DNA of 64,000 bases from an uncultured Pelagibacteraceae bacterium (GTDB lineage Bacteria; Pseudomonadota; Alphaproteobacteria; Pelagibacterales; Pelagibacteraceae). The stretch lies in the NCBI GenBank assembly GCA_902578315.1, contig CACHCL010000002.1, positions 1-64,000 of the forward strand, given 5' to 3'. Positions 36,423-48,092 of this stretch are shown piece after piece (positions within the stretch are counted from its first letter, which is position 1; each line of letters opens with the position of its first letter). The notes beneath the pieces were generated by a model that did not search any database, was not told the origin of the DNA, and saw nothing but the letters and a program-made list of their open reading frames with translations. The position numbers were made by a program, and so were the translations under genes.

Positions 36423-37706
36423 TTATAGTAAAATATTTTTAGGAGACCAGCTAATTACTACTGAAGCGCCACCTAAATTCTTATCATCTTTAAATTTTAG
36501 TTTAGCGTTTTGTCTTTCTAATAAAGTTTTACCTAAAAAAGTTCCTAGGCCTAAACCTGAATTTTGATTAATTTCTTCTGATTTTGTTTTAATATAAGGT
36601 TCACCTAATTTTTCTATAATATCTTTTGGAAATCCTGGGCCATCATCATTTACGGTAATTTTGATTTCTTTCTCGTTGCTATGTAGAAAAATATTTACTT
36701 TGCTCTTTGAGAACTTAATTGCGTTTCCAATAAAATTTCTTAAACCATAGATCATTTCTGCAGAGCGCTGTATATCGATTTTATTATTATCATTATCAGA
36801 TACTAAATTTATTTCTTTAGAGGATGTTTCTTTAAAAGAATTGATTATTTCCTCAAGTAAATCCTCTAATTTTGTTGAACTAAAAAATTTATCTTCCTCA
36901 ATCTGCTTTTTTGAAATTCTTTTTAAAATTTCACTACATCTTTTAGACTGACTAATTAAAAGATCTATATCTTTAGAAAGTTCGTTGTTATCTCCAATTT
37001 CTTTTTTGAGTTCTTTCGCTACCACACTTATTGTGGCTAATGGTGTGCCAAGAGAGTGGGCTGCTGCAGCTGCTTGACCGCCTAAAGACTCGAGCTCATA
37101 TTCTTTATAAATTACTTCTTGTAATTTTTTGAAAGCTTCTTCTGTTTTCTTTTTTTCACCAGAGAAACGAATTCCGAAATAACTTAAAAATATTAATCCA
37201 ATCAGTATGGATATAATAATCCCAGTTTTGTAAAAATTCGGAAAATGCAACAAGTTCATATCCTCTCCCGGCAAAGGTAAATGAAAAAATGATATAGTTA
37301 ATAAAAGTAATGATGTTATGAAACCTAAAATTATTGTTGTACCCATACTTAGAAATGTAGAAGAAACGATTGCTGGGATTACTAATAAAAAAGAAAAAGG
37401 ATTAAAAATTCCACCTGTCAAGTAAAGAAGCGCACTCAATTGAAATAAGTCAATCAAGAGGAAAGGAGCTGCATAAAAATCTTTTAGTTGATTGATTTTT
37501 ATTATAAATTGAAGATATAGATTTGTGGCTAAACCCAACGAGATGATTAAATAGCTTTCTATGATTGGAAAAGGTAAATTTAAGTAATAAAAAACTATAC
37601 TTATTGCTAAAATTTGGCCAATAATAGCTATATACCGTAAAATTGTTAATGTATTTTTATCTAAGCTTAGGTTCTCTTTTGTGCGGAAGAGAGTTGAAAA
37701 ATTCAT
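36423..37706 (-). CDS. regB: RegB/PrrB redox sensor histidine kinase
   Basis: Six TM N-terminus with GGIFNPF quinone-site heptapeptide, AAAHSLGTPLATI H-box, Cys in SQSKRCSEILKRI, GLGLGTFLGKTLLERQNA. Confidence 0.92.
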   Translation of the reverse strand: MNFSTLFRTKENLSLDKNTLTILRYIAIIGQILAISIVFYYLNLPFPIIESYLIISLGLATNLYLQFIIKINQLKDFYAAPFLLIDLFQLSALLYLTGGIFNPFSFLLVIPAIVSSTFLSMGTTIILGFITSLLLLTISFFHLPLPGEDMNLLHFPNFYKTGIIISILIGLIFLSYFGIRFSGEKKKTEEAFKKLQEVIYKEYELESLGGQAAAAAHSLGTPLATISVVAKELKKEIGDNNELSKDIDLLISQSKRCSEILKRISKKQIEEDKFFSSTKLEDLLEEIINSFKETSSKEINLVSDNDNNKIDIQRSAEMIYGLRNFIGNAIKFSKSKVNIFLHSNEKEIKITVNDDGPGFPKDIIEKLGEPYIKTKSEEINQNSGLGLGTFLGKTLLERQNAKLKFKDDKNLGGASVVISWSPKNILL

Positions 37707-37710
37707 TTTT

Positions 37711-39810
<2,100 letters not shown>

Positions 39811-39902
39811 TTAAAAATAAAGTAAAATTTATATGACCTAGAAGTATTCATAATCAACAATTTTAAACCAAAAATAAAATTATTTTTTAAACTCTACTTA
39901 TT

Positions 39903-41018
39903 TTAGATTTTCATTGGCATAATTACAAAAAAACTATTTTTGTCAGATACGTCCTCTATCAAAACGGGTGAGACTGCATCTTTAAGATTCATTTTTAAAT
40001 TTGAATTTTCTATCTCGGATGCAATGTCAATCAAATATTTTGAATTAAAACTTATATTTAAATTTTCAGAGTTAAATTGAGCTTTAATTTTTTCGTTTCC
40101 ATCACCAGAATTAGCGCTATTTACTGACAACTGAACATTATCTTTATTTATTGTCAATTTTACTCCCTCTTTTCGATCAAGCGATACACTGGCTACTCGT
40201 TCAATAGAATTGATAAAATCCTTAGAAGCAACAATTAATGTTTTTTCATTATTCTGAGGTACAACTTTCTTATAATCTGGAAATTTTCCATCTATTACTT
40301 TTGAAATTAATATGATTTTACCAAGATTAAATTTAATTTTGTTATCACTTATTTGTATAGATAATTGACCACTAGATTCTGTTAATAATGAACATAATTG
40401 AAAAATTGTTTTCCTAGGCAAGATTATCGGTTTAAAGTTTTCTACATTTGATATCTCAATGCTACTTGAAGATAACCTGTGGCTATCTGTTGCTACACCA
40501 GTCAAAAAATTTCTATTATGTGCTTCAGTTATATGCAGATAAACCCCATTCAAATAATGCCTAGTATCGTCGTTAGAAATTGAGATTTTTGTTTTATTCA
40601 ATAACTTTAAAAAACGTTTATTATCAATAGGTATCTCATTACTTTCAAAGTCGTCCGAAAAAGTCGGAAAGTTATCAGTTGGCAAACACAAAAGATTAAA
40701 ATCAGCGTTATCGCTTTTAAGACTTAATTTATTTTCTGATTTCAATTCAAAATTAATCTCGGAGTTGGAAGAAATTTTTCTTAAAATATCGAAAAGGATA
40801 GCTGCTGAAGTTGTAGTGCTCCCCTCAGTAATACTTTTGACATCATCAATTTCGTCTTTAAAAACTATGTCAAGATCTGTCGCGACAATAGATAATTTTT
40901 TACCTTTGAGTTCAATAAGAACATTCGACAGGATTGGTAGTGTATTTTTTTTTTCAACTACTCCTTGAACAAAGTTTAAAGATTTTAACAAAATATCTCT
41001 TTTTATAACAAATTGCAT
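39903..41018 (-). CDS. dnaN: DNA polymerase III sliding clamp (beta)
   Basis: MQFVIKRDILLKSLNFVQGVVEKKNTLPILSNVLIE..; ends VIMPMKI. Confidence 0.95.
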   Translation of the reverse strand: MQFVIKRDILLKSLNFVQGVVEKKNTLPILSNVLIELKGKKLSIVATDLDIVFKDEIDDVKSITEGSTTTSAAILFDILRKISSNSEINFELKSENKLSLKSDNADFNLLCLPTDNFPTFSDDFESNEIPIDNKRFLKLLNKTKISISNDDTRHYLNGVYLHITEAHNRNFLTGVATDSHRLSSSSIEISNVENFKPIILPRKTIFQLCSLLTESSGQLSIQISDNKIKFNLGKIILISKVIDGKFPDYKKVVPQNNEKTLIVASKDFINSIERVASVSLDRKEGVKLTINKDNVQLSVNSANSGDGNEKIKAQFNSENLNISFNSKYLIDIASEIENSNLKMNLKDAVSPVLIEDVSDKNSFFVIMPMKI

Positions 41019-41022
41019 ATCT

Positions 41023-42414
41023 TTACTGTTCTAGTAAAAGACTTTTAATTTGACTTATATTTTTTTTCATCTCATCATCTTGATCAGATAAACGCGAAAT
41101 AGTTTTTACAGCATGAATTACGGTTGTGTGATCTCTATTGGCGAATCGTCTACCTATCTCGGGTAAAGATCTCGAAGTCATTTTTTTTGCTAAATACATA
41201 GCAATTTGTCTTGGCCTAGCTAGTGGTCTAGATCGTCTTTGGGAAAGCATGTCGCTTAAAGCAATATTAAAATAATTGGAAACTACATTTTGAATTTTAT
41301 CCACTGTAATTACTCTTATCTGATTAAAAACATCTTTTAGAATTTTTTTGCAATCATTTATATCTAGGTTTTTATTATGGACTCTACTAAAAGCTATAAC
41401 CCTATTCAGTATGCCTATTAGCTCTCTGATATTTGTTTTACTTTCTTGAGCAATATAATTTATGACTTCATCACTTAAGTTAATATTTTCTTTAAACTGA
41501 TTTTGTATTTCTTCTATCTTTTTATTAATTATTTTAACTTTTAATTCTAAATCTGGTGACTCGATATCAACTACTAAGCCGCCGGCTAGCCTTGATTTTA
41601 TTCTCTCTTGAACTCTTTCTAGTTTCATTGGTGCTCTATCAGAAGAGATTATGATTTGTGATCCTTTATCTATTAAGCTATTAAATGTATGAAAAAATTC
41701 CTCCTGTAAACTTTCTTTACCGCTTATGAATTGAATATCATCAATTATAAATACTGAAGATTTTCTAAAAAAATCTTTGAAATTAACCATATCATTTTTT
41801 TTAATTGACTTAATGAAATGATACATAAATCTCTCTGCAGAAATGAACATTACGTTGGTATTATCTTGTAATTCTAAGCCAATAGCATTTAAAAGATGAG
41901 TTTTTCCAAGCCCAACTCCACCACAAACATAAAGTGGATTATATCGAGAAACATGTTCACAAACCTTCTTCGAATAAGATAAAGCAATGTCATTACTTTT
42001 TCCTTGAATAAAGCTTTCAAAACTTAAATTGGGATTAAGTCTGTTATAGTTTAAAATAGAGTCTTTAATTTCTGTTACTTTGTTGAGTTCGTCTATGTTT
42101 TTTAGTTCCTGGCTTTGCTTATTTTCCTCAATAATTTTGAACTCTATCCTATTAAGACTTAATTTGAAGTGTTTAATCTGCTCTAATATTTTATCTAAGT
42201 ATCTTGATACTATCCAATCTCGAAAAAAACGTGTAGGAACTCCTAAAATAATATAGTCATTGTACTCTTTTATAAGTGAGAGTTTTTGAAGCCAACTATT
42301 GTATATTTCAGCGCCGAAGCTGTCTTTAAAAGATTTTTGAATATCATCCCAGTTTAACGTTGTTTCTTCTTCTGAATGATAAACGTTTTGTTTTTTTATG
42401 TTTTTATTCTCCAT
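41023..42414 (-). CDS. dnaA: Chromosomal replication initiator DnaA
   Basis: NPLYVCGGVGLGKTHLLNAIG; FIIDDIQFISGKESLQEEFFHTFN; RSRPLARPRQIAMYLAKKMTSRSLPEIGRRFANRDHTTVIHA. Confidence 0.97.
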   Translation of the reverse strand: MENKNIKKQNVYHSEEETTLNWDDIQKSFKDSFGAEIYNSWLQKLSLIKEYNDYIILGVPTRFFRDWIVSRYLDKILEQIKHFKLSLNRIEFKIIEENKQSQELKNIDELNKVTEIKDSILNYNRLNPNLSFESFIQGKSNDIALSYSKKVCEHVSRYNPLYVCGGVGLGKTHLLNAIGLELQDNTNVMFISAERFMYHFIKSIKKNDMVNFKDFFRKSSVFIIDDIQFISGKESLQEEFFHTFNSLIDKGSQIIISSDRAPMKLERVQERIKSRLAGGLVVDIESPDLELKVKIINKKIEEIQNQFKENINLSDEVINYIAQESKTNIRELIGILNRVIAFSRVHNKNLDINDCKKILKDVFNQIRVITVDKIQNVVSNYFNIALSDMLSQRRSRPLARPRQIAMYLAKKMTSRSLPEIGRRFANRDHTTVIHAVKTISRLSDQDDEMKKNISQIKSLLLEQ

Positions 42415-42434
42415 GCTGAAAAAGTTTGAAATTT

Positions 42435-42464
42435 ATTTAAACTCTCTTTTAAAAATATTTGCAA
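42435..42464 (-). promoter_or_regulatory. Candidate sigma-70 promoter for dnaA
   Basis: Minus strand TTGCAA (42464-42459), 18 nt, TTAAAT (42440-42435), ending ~20 nt before the dnaA ATG. Confidence 0.35.
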
Positions 42465-42608
42465 GAATTATTTTTTAAAAAATAAAAAAAAATCGATTTA
42501 GGTTGTAGCTTTAACGCTCAGATAGAAATTTTTAAAAATTATTTTTTTCCTTGAGTAAATCCATATTTTGATTTTTTGAGATATAAAAACTAAATGTAGA
42601 AAAAAATA

Positions 42609-42635
42609 AATTAATCAACTGACAATTGATAAATT
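42609..42635 (-). terminator. Candidate rpsT terminator
   Basis: Minus strand AATTTATCAA-TTGTCAG-TTGATTAATT (one mismatch) followed by TATTTTTTT. Confidence 0.5.
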
Positions 42636-42889
42636 TATTTTAAGTGCTTTGAGATCCTGGAAATTTTTCTTGCTGATGTTTTTTTATTTACTACTCCAGA
42701 TTTAGCAACCTGCATTAGAATTGATTGTAATTTTGGAAAATATTTCTTTGCTTTTTCGATTTCTTTCGCAGCAATTAATTTTTCTATATGCTTGATAGCA
42801 TTCTTGAACTTGCTTTTTCTTATTCTATTTACTTGGGTTTGTTTTTTTACCCTTCGTACTCGTCTTATAGCTGATTTAGTGTTAGGCAT
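42635..42889 (-). CDS. rpsT: 30S ribosomal protein S20
   Basis: MPNTKSAIRRVRRVKKQTQVNRIRKSKFKNAIKHIEKLI; typical S20. Confidence 0.95.
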   Translation of the reverse strand: MPNTKSAIRRVRRVKKQTQVNRIRKSKFKNAIKHIEKLIAAKEIEKAKKYFPKLQSILMQVAKSGVVNKKTSARKISRISKHLK

Positions 42890-42934
42890 TTTTTTAAGTT
42901 TTTATATATGCCTGAATCATAAGGGTCAACTTTA

Positions 42935-43804
42935 TTATTTTTGACAGCTTTTACAAAAAAAAGAAGCGCGATTAGAAATTATTGTTCTTGTAATATTCGT
43001 GTTACAATCTACGTTAGAACACTTCTCTCCTACTCTTCCATACACCTTAAAATATTGTTGAAAGACACCTTGTTTTCCATCGTCGCTAGAAAAATCTTTT
43101 ATTGACGACCCGCCTTGTTTGATTGCGTTTAAAAGAACTATTTTAGTATTTTTAACAATTTTTTTAATTTCAAAATTTTTTAACCTAGATACTTTTCTTT
43201 TTGGCTTCACACCACTTAAATAGAGAATTTCATTTACATAAATATTTCCCAATCCAGAAACACATTTTTGATCCATTAAAATATCTTTAATATTTCTATT
43301 TCTGCCAAAAATATAATTCTTTAAATATTGATAACTCCAATTTTTTCCTAAAGGTTCTGGACCCAAATTTCTTAAATGTAAAATATCATTATAATCATTT
43401 GATTGATATATTTTTATAAAACCAAATTTTCTTATATCATGAAAAATCAATTTTTGGTTCTTTTGTAAGATAAAAATTACTCTATTATGTTTTTCATATT
43501 TTTCTTTTTTTAAAGAATAATAAAAACTTGTTTTAAATCTAATATTATTTTCATCAACATAGAAAAACTTTCCAGTCATACCAAAGTGAACTAACATAAA
43601 AAAATTTTTATCAAATTCAAATATTAAAAATTTTGATTTTCTTTTTATTTTTTTTATTTTTATTCCTATTAATTTTGAAATTTCTTTGACATTTACCTTG
43701 TATCTGAGGTTACCATCATTAATTTTTACTTTTTTGATAATTAAATTTATGATTTTTTTCTCTAAAGACCTTTTAACAACTTCAACTTCAGGTAATTCTG
43801 GCAT
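42935..43804 (-). CDS. mutM: Formamidopyrimidine-DNA glycosylase
   Basis: MPELPEVEVVKRSL; VCVSGLGNIYVNEILYLSGVKP-type motif; C-terminal Zn finger CSNVDCN..CKSCQK. Confidence 0.95.
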   Translation of the reverse strand: MPELPEVEVVKRSLEKKIINLIIKKVKINDGNLRYKVNVKEISKLIGIKIKKIKRKSKFLIFEFDKNFFMLVHFGMTGKFFYVDENNIRFKTSFYYSLKKEKYEKHNRVIFILQKNQKLIFHDIRKFGFIKIYQSNDYNDILHLRNLGPEPLGKNWSYQYLKNYIFGRNRNIKDILMDQKCVSGLGNIYVNEILYLSGVKPKRKVSRLKNFEIKKIVKNTKIVLLNAIKQGGSSIKDFSSDDGKQGVFQQYFKVYGRVGEKCSNVDCNTNITRTIISNRASFFCKSCQK

Positions 43805-43815
43805 ATAATTCTAAT

Positions 43816-44520
43816 ATGAAAAGTAATATTCAAGATAAAACCAAATTAGTCAATTCTGTTTTTTCTAAAGTTTATAAAAGGTACGATTTAATGAACGATA
43901 TCTTGTCACTGGGACTTCATCGTATTTGGAAAGAAAGATTTATTCAGTGGATGAGCCCGCAGCAGAATACAAAATTAATCGATGTGGCATCAGGCACAGG
44001 TGATATAGCCAAGTTGTTTTCCCAAAAAACAAATAATAATTCTGAAATTGTATGTATAGAGCCTAACATGGAAATGTTAGAAGAGGGAAAAGTCAAATTA
44101 AAAAATTTTAATAATGTTCGGTGGATTAATGCAAGTGCTGAAAAACTACCGTTCGATAGTGACATGTTTGATTATTATTCTATAAGTTATGGAATTAGAA
44201 ATGTTAATGATATTAATAGAACCTTAAGGGAAGCTTTTAGAGTTTTGAAAACAGGCGGTCGTTTTATGTGTTTAGAGTTTTCAAAAGTTGATAATGAAAT
44301 TTTAGATTTGTTTTACCAAAAATATTCAAAAACGATACCTTACATAGGTAAATTTATTGTTGGCTCAGAAAAACCCTACAAATATCTCGTCAAAAGTATA
44401 GAGTCTTTCATAAGTCAAAAAGAATTAGTTAAATTAATGAGAGAAAATGGTTTTTCAAACATAGAATTTAGAAATTTGTCAAATGGTATCTCCGCAATTC
44501 ATTCTGGTTGGAAAATCTAG
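43816..44520 (+). CDS. ubiE: Demethylmenaquinone/ubiquinone methyltransferase UbiE
   Basis: VFSKVYKRYDLMNDILSLGLHRIWKERFI; DVASGTGDIAKLF; YSISYGIRNVNDI. Confidence 0.95.
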   Translation: MKSNIQDKTKLVNSVFSKVYKRYDLMNDILSLGLHRIWKERFIQWMSPQQNTKLIDVASGTGDIAKLFSQKTNNNSEIVCIEPNMEMLEEGKVKLKNFNNVRWINASAEKLPFDSDMFDYYSISYGIRNVNDINRTLREAFRVLKTGGRFMCLEFSKVDNEILDLFYQKYSKTIPYIGKFIVGSEKPYKYLVKSIESFISQKELVKLMRENGFSNIEFRNLSNGISAIHSGWKI

Positions 44521-46086
44521 ATGATTAAAAGAGTTTTTAAATTATTTCAAATTGCTAGAAAATTTTCTACCTCAGGAGCAGTAGACATAATTAACGAAGT
44601 AAATCAATTACCCTCTTTAATACTTTTATTTTTCAATGTAATTTCTATTGGTTCGAACCAAAATCCAATAGATAAACAAAAAAAATCTGGAGAAAAACTT
44701 TGCGCTGCTTTGCAAGGAATGGGGACAACTTTTATAAAATTAGGACAATTTTTAGCAACAAGACCAGATATTATAGGTGAAGAACTAGCTAAAAGTCTCG
44801 AGAAGTTGCAAGATAAAGTTCCCGCATTCGATCTTCACGACTCAAAGAAAATTATAAAAAAGGAAATAGGCGAAAATAATTATAAAGATATAATCGAAAT
44901 CAGCGAACCTATCGCTGCAGCCTCAATTGCTCAGGTGCACTTAGCAAAAATAAGATATGAAGGTAAAGAAAAAGAAGTTGCCATTAAAATTTTAAGACCA
45001 GAAATCGAAAAATTATTTAACGAGGAGTTAGATGCTTTAATGCTTTTTGCGTACATAGTTGAAAACACTTTTTCTAAAGCAAAAAGATTAAAATTAGTTG
45101 AAGTGGTTCACTTACTAAGAGAGATTACTAATATTGAGATGGACTTAAGGTTTGAGGCTGCTGCAGCTAACGAACTTTATGAAAATACAAAAACTGATCA
45201 AGGTTTTATTGTTCCAAAGATATATTGGAATTATACAACAAAAAAAATACTAACCTTGGATAAAGTTGATGGTGTTTCTATAAGAGAGATACAAAAAATA
45301 AATGAATTAGGTATCAATCCAAAAAAACTGGCAGAAAATTTAATTCAATTATTCTTGATCCAAGCTGTGAGGGATGGTTTTTTTCATGGAGATATGCATC
45401 AAGGAAATTTGTTTGTTGATCCAAAAGGAAACATAATACCTGTAGATTTTGGTATAATGGGTCGTTTAGATAAAAATAATAGAAAATTTTTGGCAGAAAT
45501 TTTGTATGGTTTTATTAAAAGAGATTACGTCAAAGTTGCGGAAGTTCATTTTCAAGCAGGACTCGTCCCACAAGACGCATCTAAGGAAGAATTCGCTCAA
45601 GCTTTAAGATCTGTAGGAGAACCGATTTTTGGACAATCAATTAAAGATATTTCTGGAGGAAATTTATTAGCACAATTATTTGAGATTACTGAAAAATTCA
45701 ACATGCCAACTCAACCTCCTCTTCTTTTGTTACAAAAAACAATGGTAGTAGTGGAGGGAGTAGCAAGAAAACTATATCCAGAAACAAACATTTGGGAGGT
45801 ATCTAGACCTGTGCTCGAAGATTGGCTTAAAAATATTAAAAGCCCTAAATCAACAATTGATACAGCAATTAATACATCTTCAGAAATATTAAAAAGAATA
45901 CCAGATTTACCTGAATTTATGGACAGAGCTGATTATGCGCTCAAACTTATGGCTGAGGGGAAGTTAAACTTACCTTTTGGAGGTGGCAAAAATTTAGAAT
46001 TAGAACAGATGAAAATAAAAAACTTTAGAAATAACTTATTAATTAGTTTTTTTGGTATTGTAATTGTCTTTTTATTGGTATTTTAA
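44521..46086 (+). CDS. ubiB: Ubiquinone biosynthesis atypical kinase UbiB
   Basis: KSGEKLCAALQGMGTTFIKLGQFLATRPDIIGEELAKSLEKLQDKVP; KxGQ motif; GDMHQGNLFVDPKGNIIPVDFGIMGRL. Confidence 0.95.
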   Translation: MIKRVFKLFQIARKFSTSGAVDIINEVNQLPSLILLFFNVISIGSNQNPIDKQKKSGEKLCAALQGMGTTFIKLGQFLATRPDIIGEELAKSLEKLQDKVPAFDLHDSKKIIKKEIGENNYKDIIEISEPIAAASIAQVHLAKIRYEGKEKEVAIKILRPEIEKLFNEELDALMLFAYIVENTFSKAKRLKLVEVVHLLREITNIEMDLRFEAAAANELYENTKTDQGFIVPKIYWNYTTKKILTLDKVDGVSIREIQKINELGINPKKLAENLIQLFLIQAVRDGFFHGDMHQGNLFVDPKGNIIPVDFGIMGRLDKNNRKFLAEILYGFIKRDYVKVAEVHFQAGLVPQDASKEEFAQALRSVGEPIFGQSIKDISGGNLLAQLFEITEKFNMPTQPPLLLLQKTMVVVEGVARKLYPETNIWEVSRPVLEDWLKNIKSPKSTIDTAINTSSEILKRIPDLPEFMDRADYALKLMAEGKLNLPFGGGKNLELEQMKIKNFRNNLLISFFGIVIVFLLVF

Positions 46087-46092
46087 TTAAAT

Positions 46093-47322
46093 ATGACAAT
46101 AAAAAATAAAAAAATACTTTTGATTATTGGTGGCGGTATTGCTGCTTATAAATCACTTGACTTAATTCGATTGCTTAAAAAAAAAAATAACGAGGTGCGA
46201 ACTATTCTAACTAAAAGTGGTAAAGAATTTGTAACACCTTTATCAATTACTACACTCACAAATTATAAAACTTTTGAAGATATTTTTGATAAAAACTCTG
46301 AGGCTGAGATAGATCATATATCTTTATCTAGGTGGGCAGATATAATTATTGTTTTACCTACAACAGCAAACTTCATGACTAAATTAAGCATTGGAAAAGC
46401 AGAAGATTTAGCAACTACAGTTATTCTTGCGTCTAATAAAGATATCTTATTAATTCCTGCTATGAATGTAAGAATGTGGATACATAAAGCAACTCAAAAA
46501 AATGTAAAAACTTTACAAGATTACGGTTATTTGTTTCTAGGTCCTGAAAAAGGTGAGATGGCATGTGGAGAATATGGCGAGGGAAAAATGTCAAGTCCAA
46601 GACAGATTTTGTATTATCTTGAAAATTACTTTAATAAAAAAGATTTCATCAAAAAGAAAAAAATAAAAGCACTAGTAACTGCTGGACCAACAAGGGAATA
46701 TTTGGACCCAGTAAGATATTTATCTAATGAGTCAAGTGGAAAACAAGGTTATGAAATAGCTGCGGCACTGAGTAGAATGGGGGTAAATACTACTTTAATT
46801 TCAGGGCCTTCAAATCTTATTTCTAAAAAAGAAATTAAGATAAAAAAAGTTATTACTGCAAGTGAGATGTTTGAAGAAGTTAAAAAATCTTTACCAGTAG
46901 AAATCGCTGTTTGCGCTGCTGCTGTTTCAGACTTTAAACCTTTAAAAAAAAATAAAAATAAATTAAATAAAGATAGTTTGAAAATAAATTCAATAAAGTT
47001 ACAAAAAAATACGGATATTGTTGAATACCTTGGGAAAAATAATAAATATAGGCCAAAATTAGTTGTCAGCTTTGCTGCGGAAACTGAAAATCTAAATAAG
47101 AATGCAATATCAAAGCTCATAAAGAAAAATTGTGACTTTATAATTGCGAACGATGTTTCTAAGACAGATAGTGGATTCAATTCAGATTATAATAGAGTAT
47201 CAATTATTGATGGTTCTGGAAAAATTAAAATAATAAAAAAAAATAAAAAAAGTTTCATTGCGAATAAGATTGCAGAGATAATATTAGAAAAACTCTTAGT
47301 AGATGAAAAAAGTATTAATTAA
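46093..47322 (+). CDS. coaBC: Bifunctional phosphopantothenoylcysteine decarboxylase/phosphopantothenate-cysteine ligase
   Basis: ILLIIGGGIAAYKSLDLIRLLKK; PAMNVRMW; VTAGPTREYLDPVRYLSNESSGKQGYEIA. Confidence 0.95.
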   Translation: MTIKNKKILLIIGGGIAAYKSLDLIRLLKKKNNEVRTILTKSGKEFVTPLSITTLTNYKTFEDIFDKNSEAEIDHISLSRWADIIIVLPTTANFMTKLSIGKAEDLATTVILASNKDILLIPAMNVRMWIHKATQKNVKTLQDYGYLFLGPEKGEMACGEYGEGKMSSPRQILYYLENYFNKKDFIKKKKIKALVTAGPTREYLDPVRYLSNESSGKQGYEIAAALSRMGVNTTLISGPSNLISKKEIKIKKVITASEMFEEVKKSLPVEIAVCAAAVSDFKPLKKNKNKLNKDSLKINSIKLQKNTDIVEYLGKNNKYRPKLVVSFAAETENLNKNAISKLIKKNCDFIIANDVSKTDSGFNSDYNRVSIIDGSGKIKIIKKNKKSFIANKIAEIILEKLLVDEKSIN

Positions 47323-47348
47323 GAAATTGCCAAAAAATGAAATAATCT

Positions 47349-48092
47349 ATGAATCTAAGTGTTAACGACTTTAAAAGATTCGAAAAACAAATAATATTAA
47401 AAAGTGTTGGACTTAATGGACAAAAAAAAATAATCAATTCTAAAGTATTGATTATTGGTATCGGTGGCTTGGGTTGTCCATTACTAAGCTATTTGTCTGC
47501 ATCTGGGGTAGGTACATTGGGTATCGTAGATCATGATAAAGTTGAAATAAGCAATTTAAATAGACAAACATTATTTTCAATTCATGATTTAGGGAAATAC
47601 AAGGTTGACCAGGCGAAAAACATAATCAAAAAAAAAAACAAAAAAATTAAAATTAAAATATTTAAAAAGAAAATAACATCGAGCAATATTGGAATGATCA
47701 TTAAGAATTATGATATTATTTGCGATGGAACTGACAACTTTGATACAAGATATATAATTAATGATGGGTGTAAAAAAAGTAAAAAAGTTTTAATTTCAGC
47801 TGCAATTAGTAAGTTTGATGGACAATTGTATAAATTTAATTTTAAAAAAAAGACATCTTGTTTTAGATGTTTTATGCCAGAAAAGCCTAAAATCATAAAA
47901 AATTGTGAAACTGATGGAATATTTTCACCTGTCGCAGGAATACTTGGAACACTTCAAGCAAATGAAGTCCTCAAAACTATTCTAGGTTTAAAAAAAGGTT
48001 TAGATAATCAGATGATTATATTTGACTCGATGAGTTCTAACTTTAGAAAAGTAAAATTGAGTCGTAATCCCAATTGTAAAAACAAGTGCTAA
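47349..48092 (+). CDS. moeB: ThiF/MoeB/HesA-family adenylyltransferase
   Basis: VLIIGIGGLGCPLLSYLSASGVGTLGIVDHDKVEISNLNRQTLF; DGTDNFDTRYIIND; CFRC and terminal CKNKC metal-binding Cys. Confidence 0.88.
   Translation: MNLSVNDFKRFEKQIILKSVGLNGQKKIINSKVLIIGIGGLGCPLLSYLSASGVGTLGIVDHDKVEISNLNRQTLFSIHDLGKYKVDQAKNIIKKKNKKIKIKIFKKKITSSNIGMIIKNYDIICDGTDNFDTRYIINDGCKKSKKVLISAAISKFDGQLYKFNFKKKTSCFRCFMPEKPKIIKNCETDGIFSPVAGILGTLQANEVLKTILGLKKGLDNQMIIFDSMSSNFRKVKLSRNPNCKNKC

Noticed and set aside
44646-44672. tRNA T-loop-like GGTTCGAACC
   Set aside because: Lies inside ubiB, and no acceptor/anticodon arms can be built around it.
46749-47180. 143-aa minus-strand ORF opposite coaBC
   Set aside because: Hydrophobic translation arises from Lys-rich codons on the coding strand; coaBC is secure.
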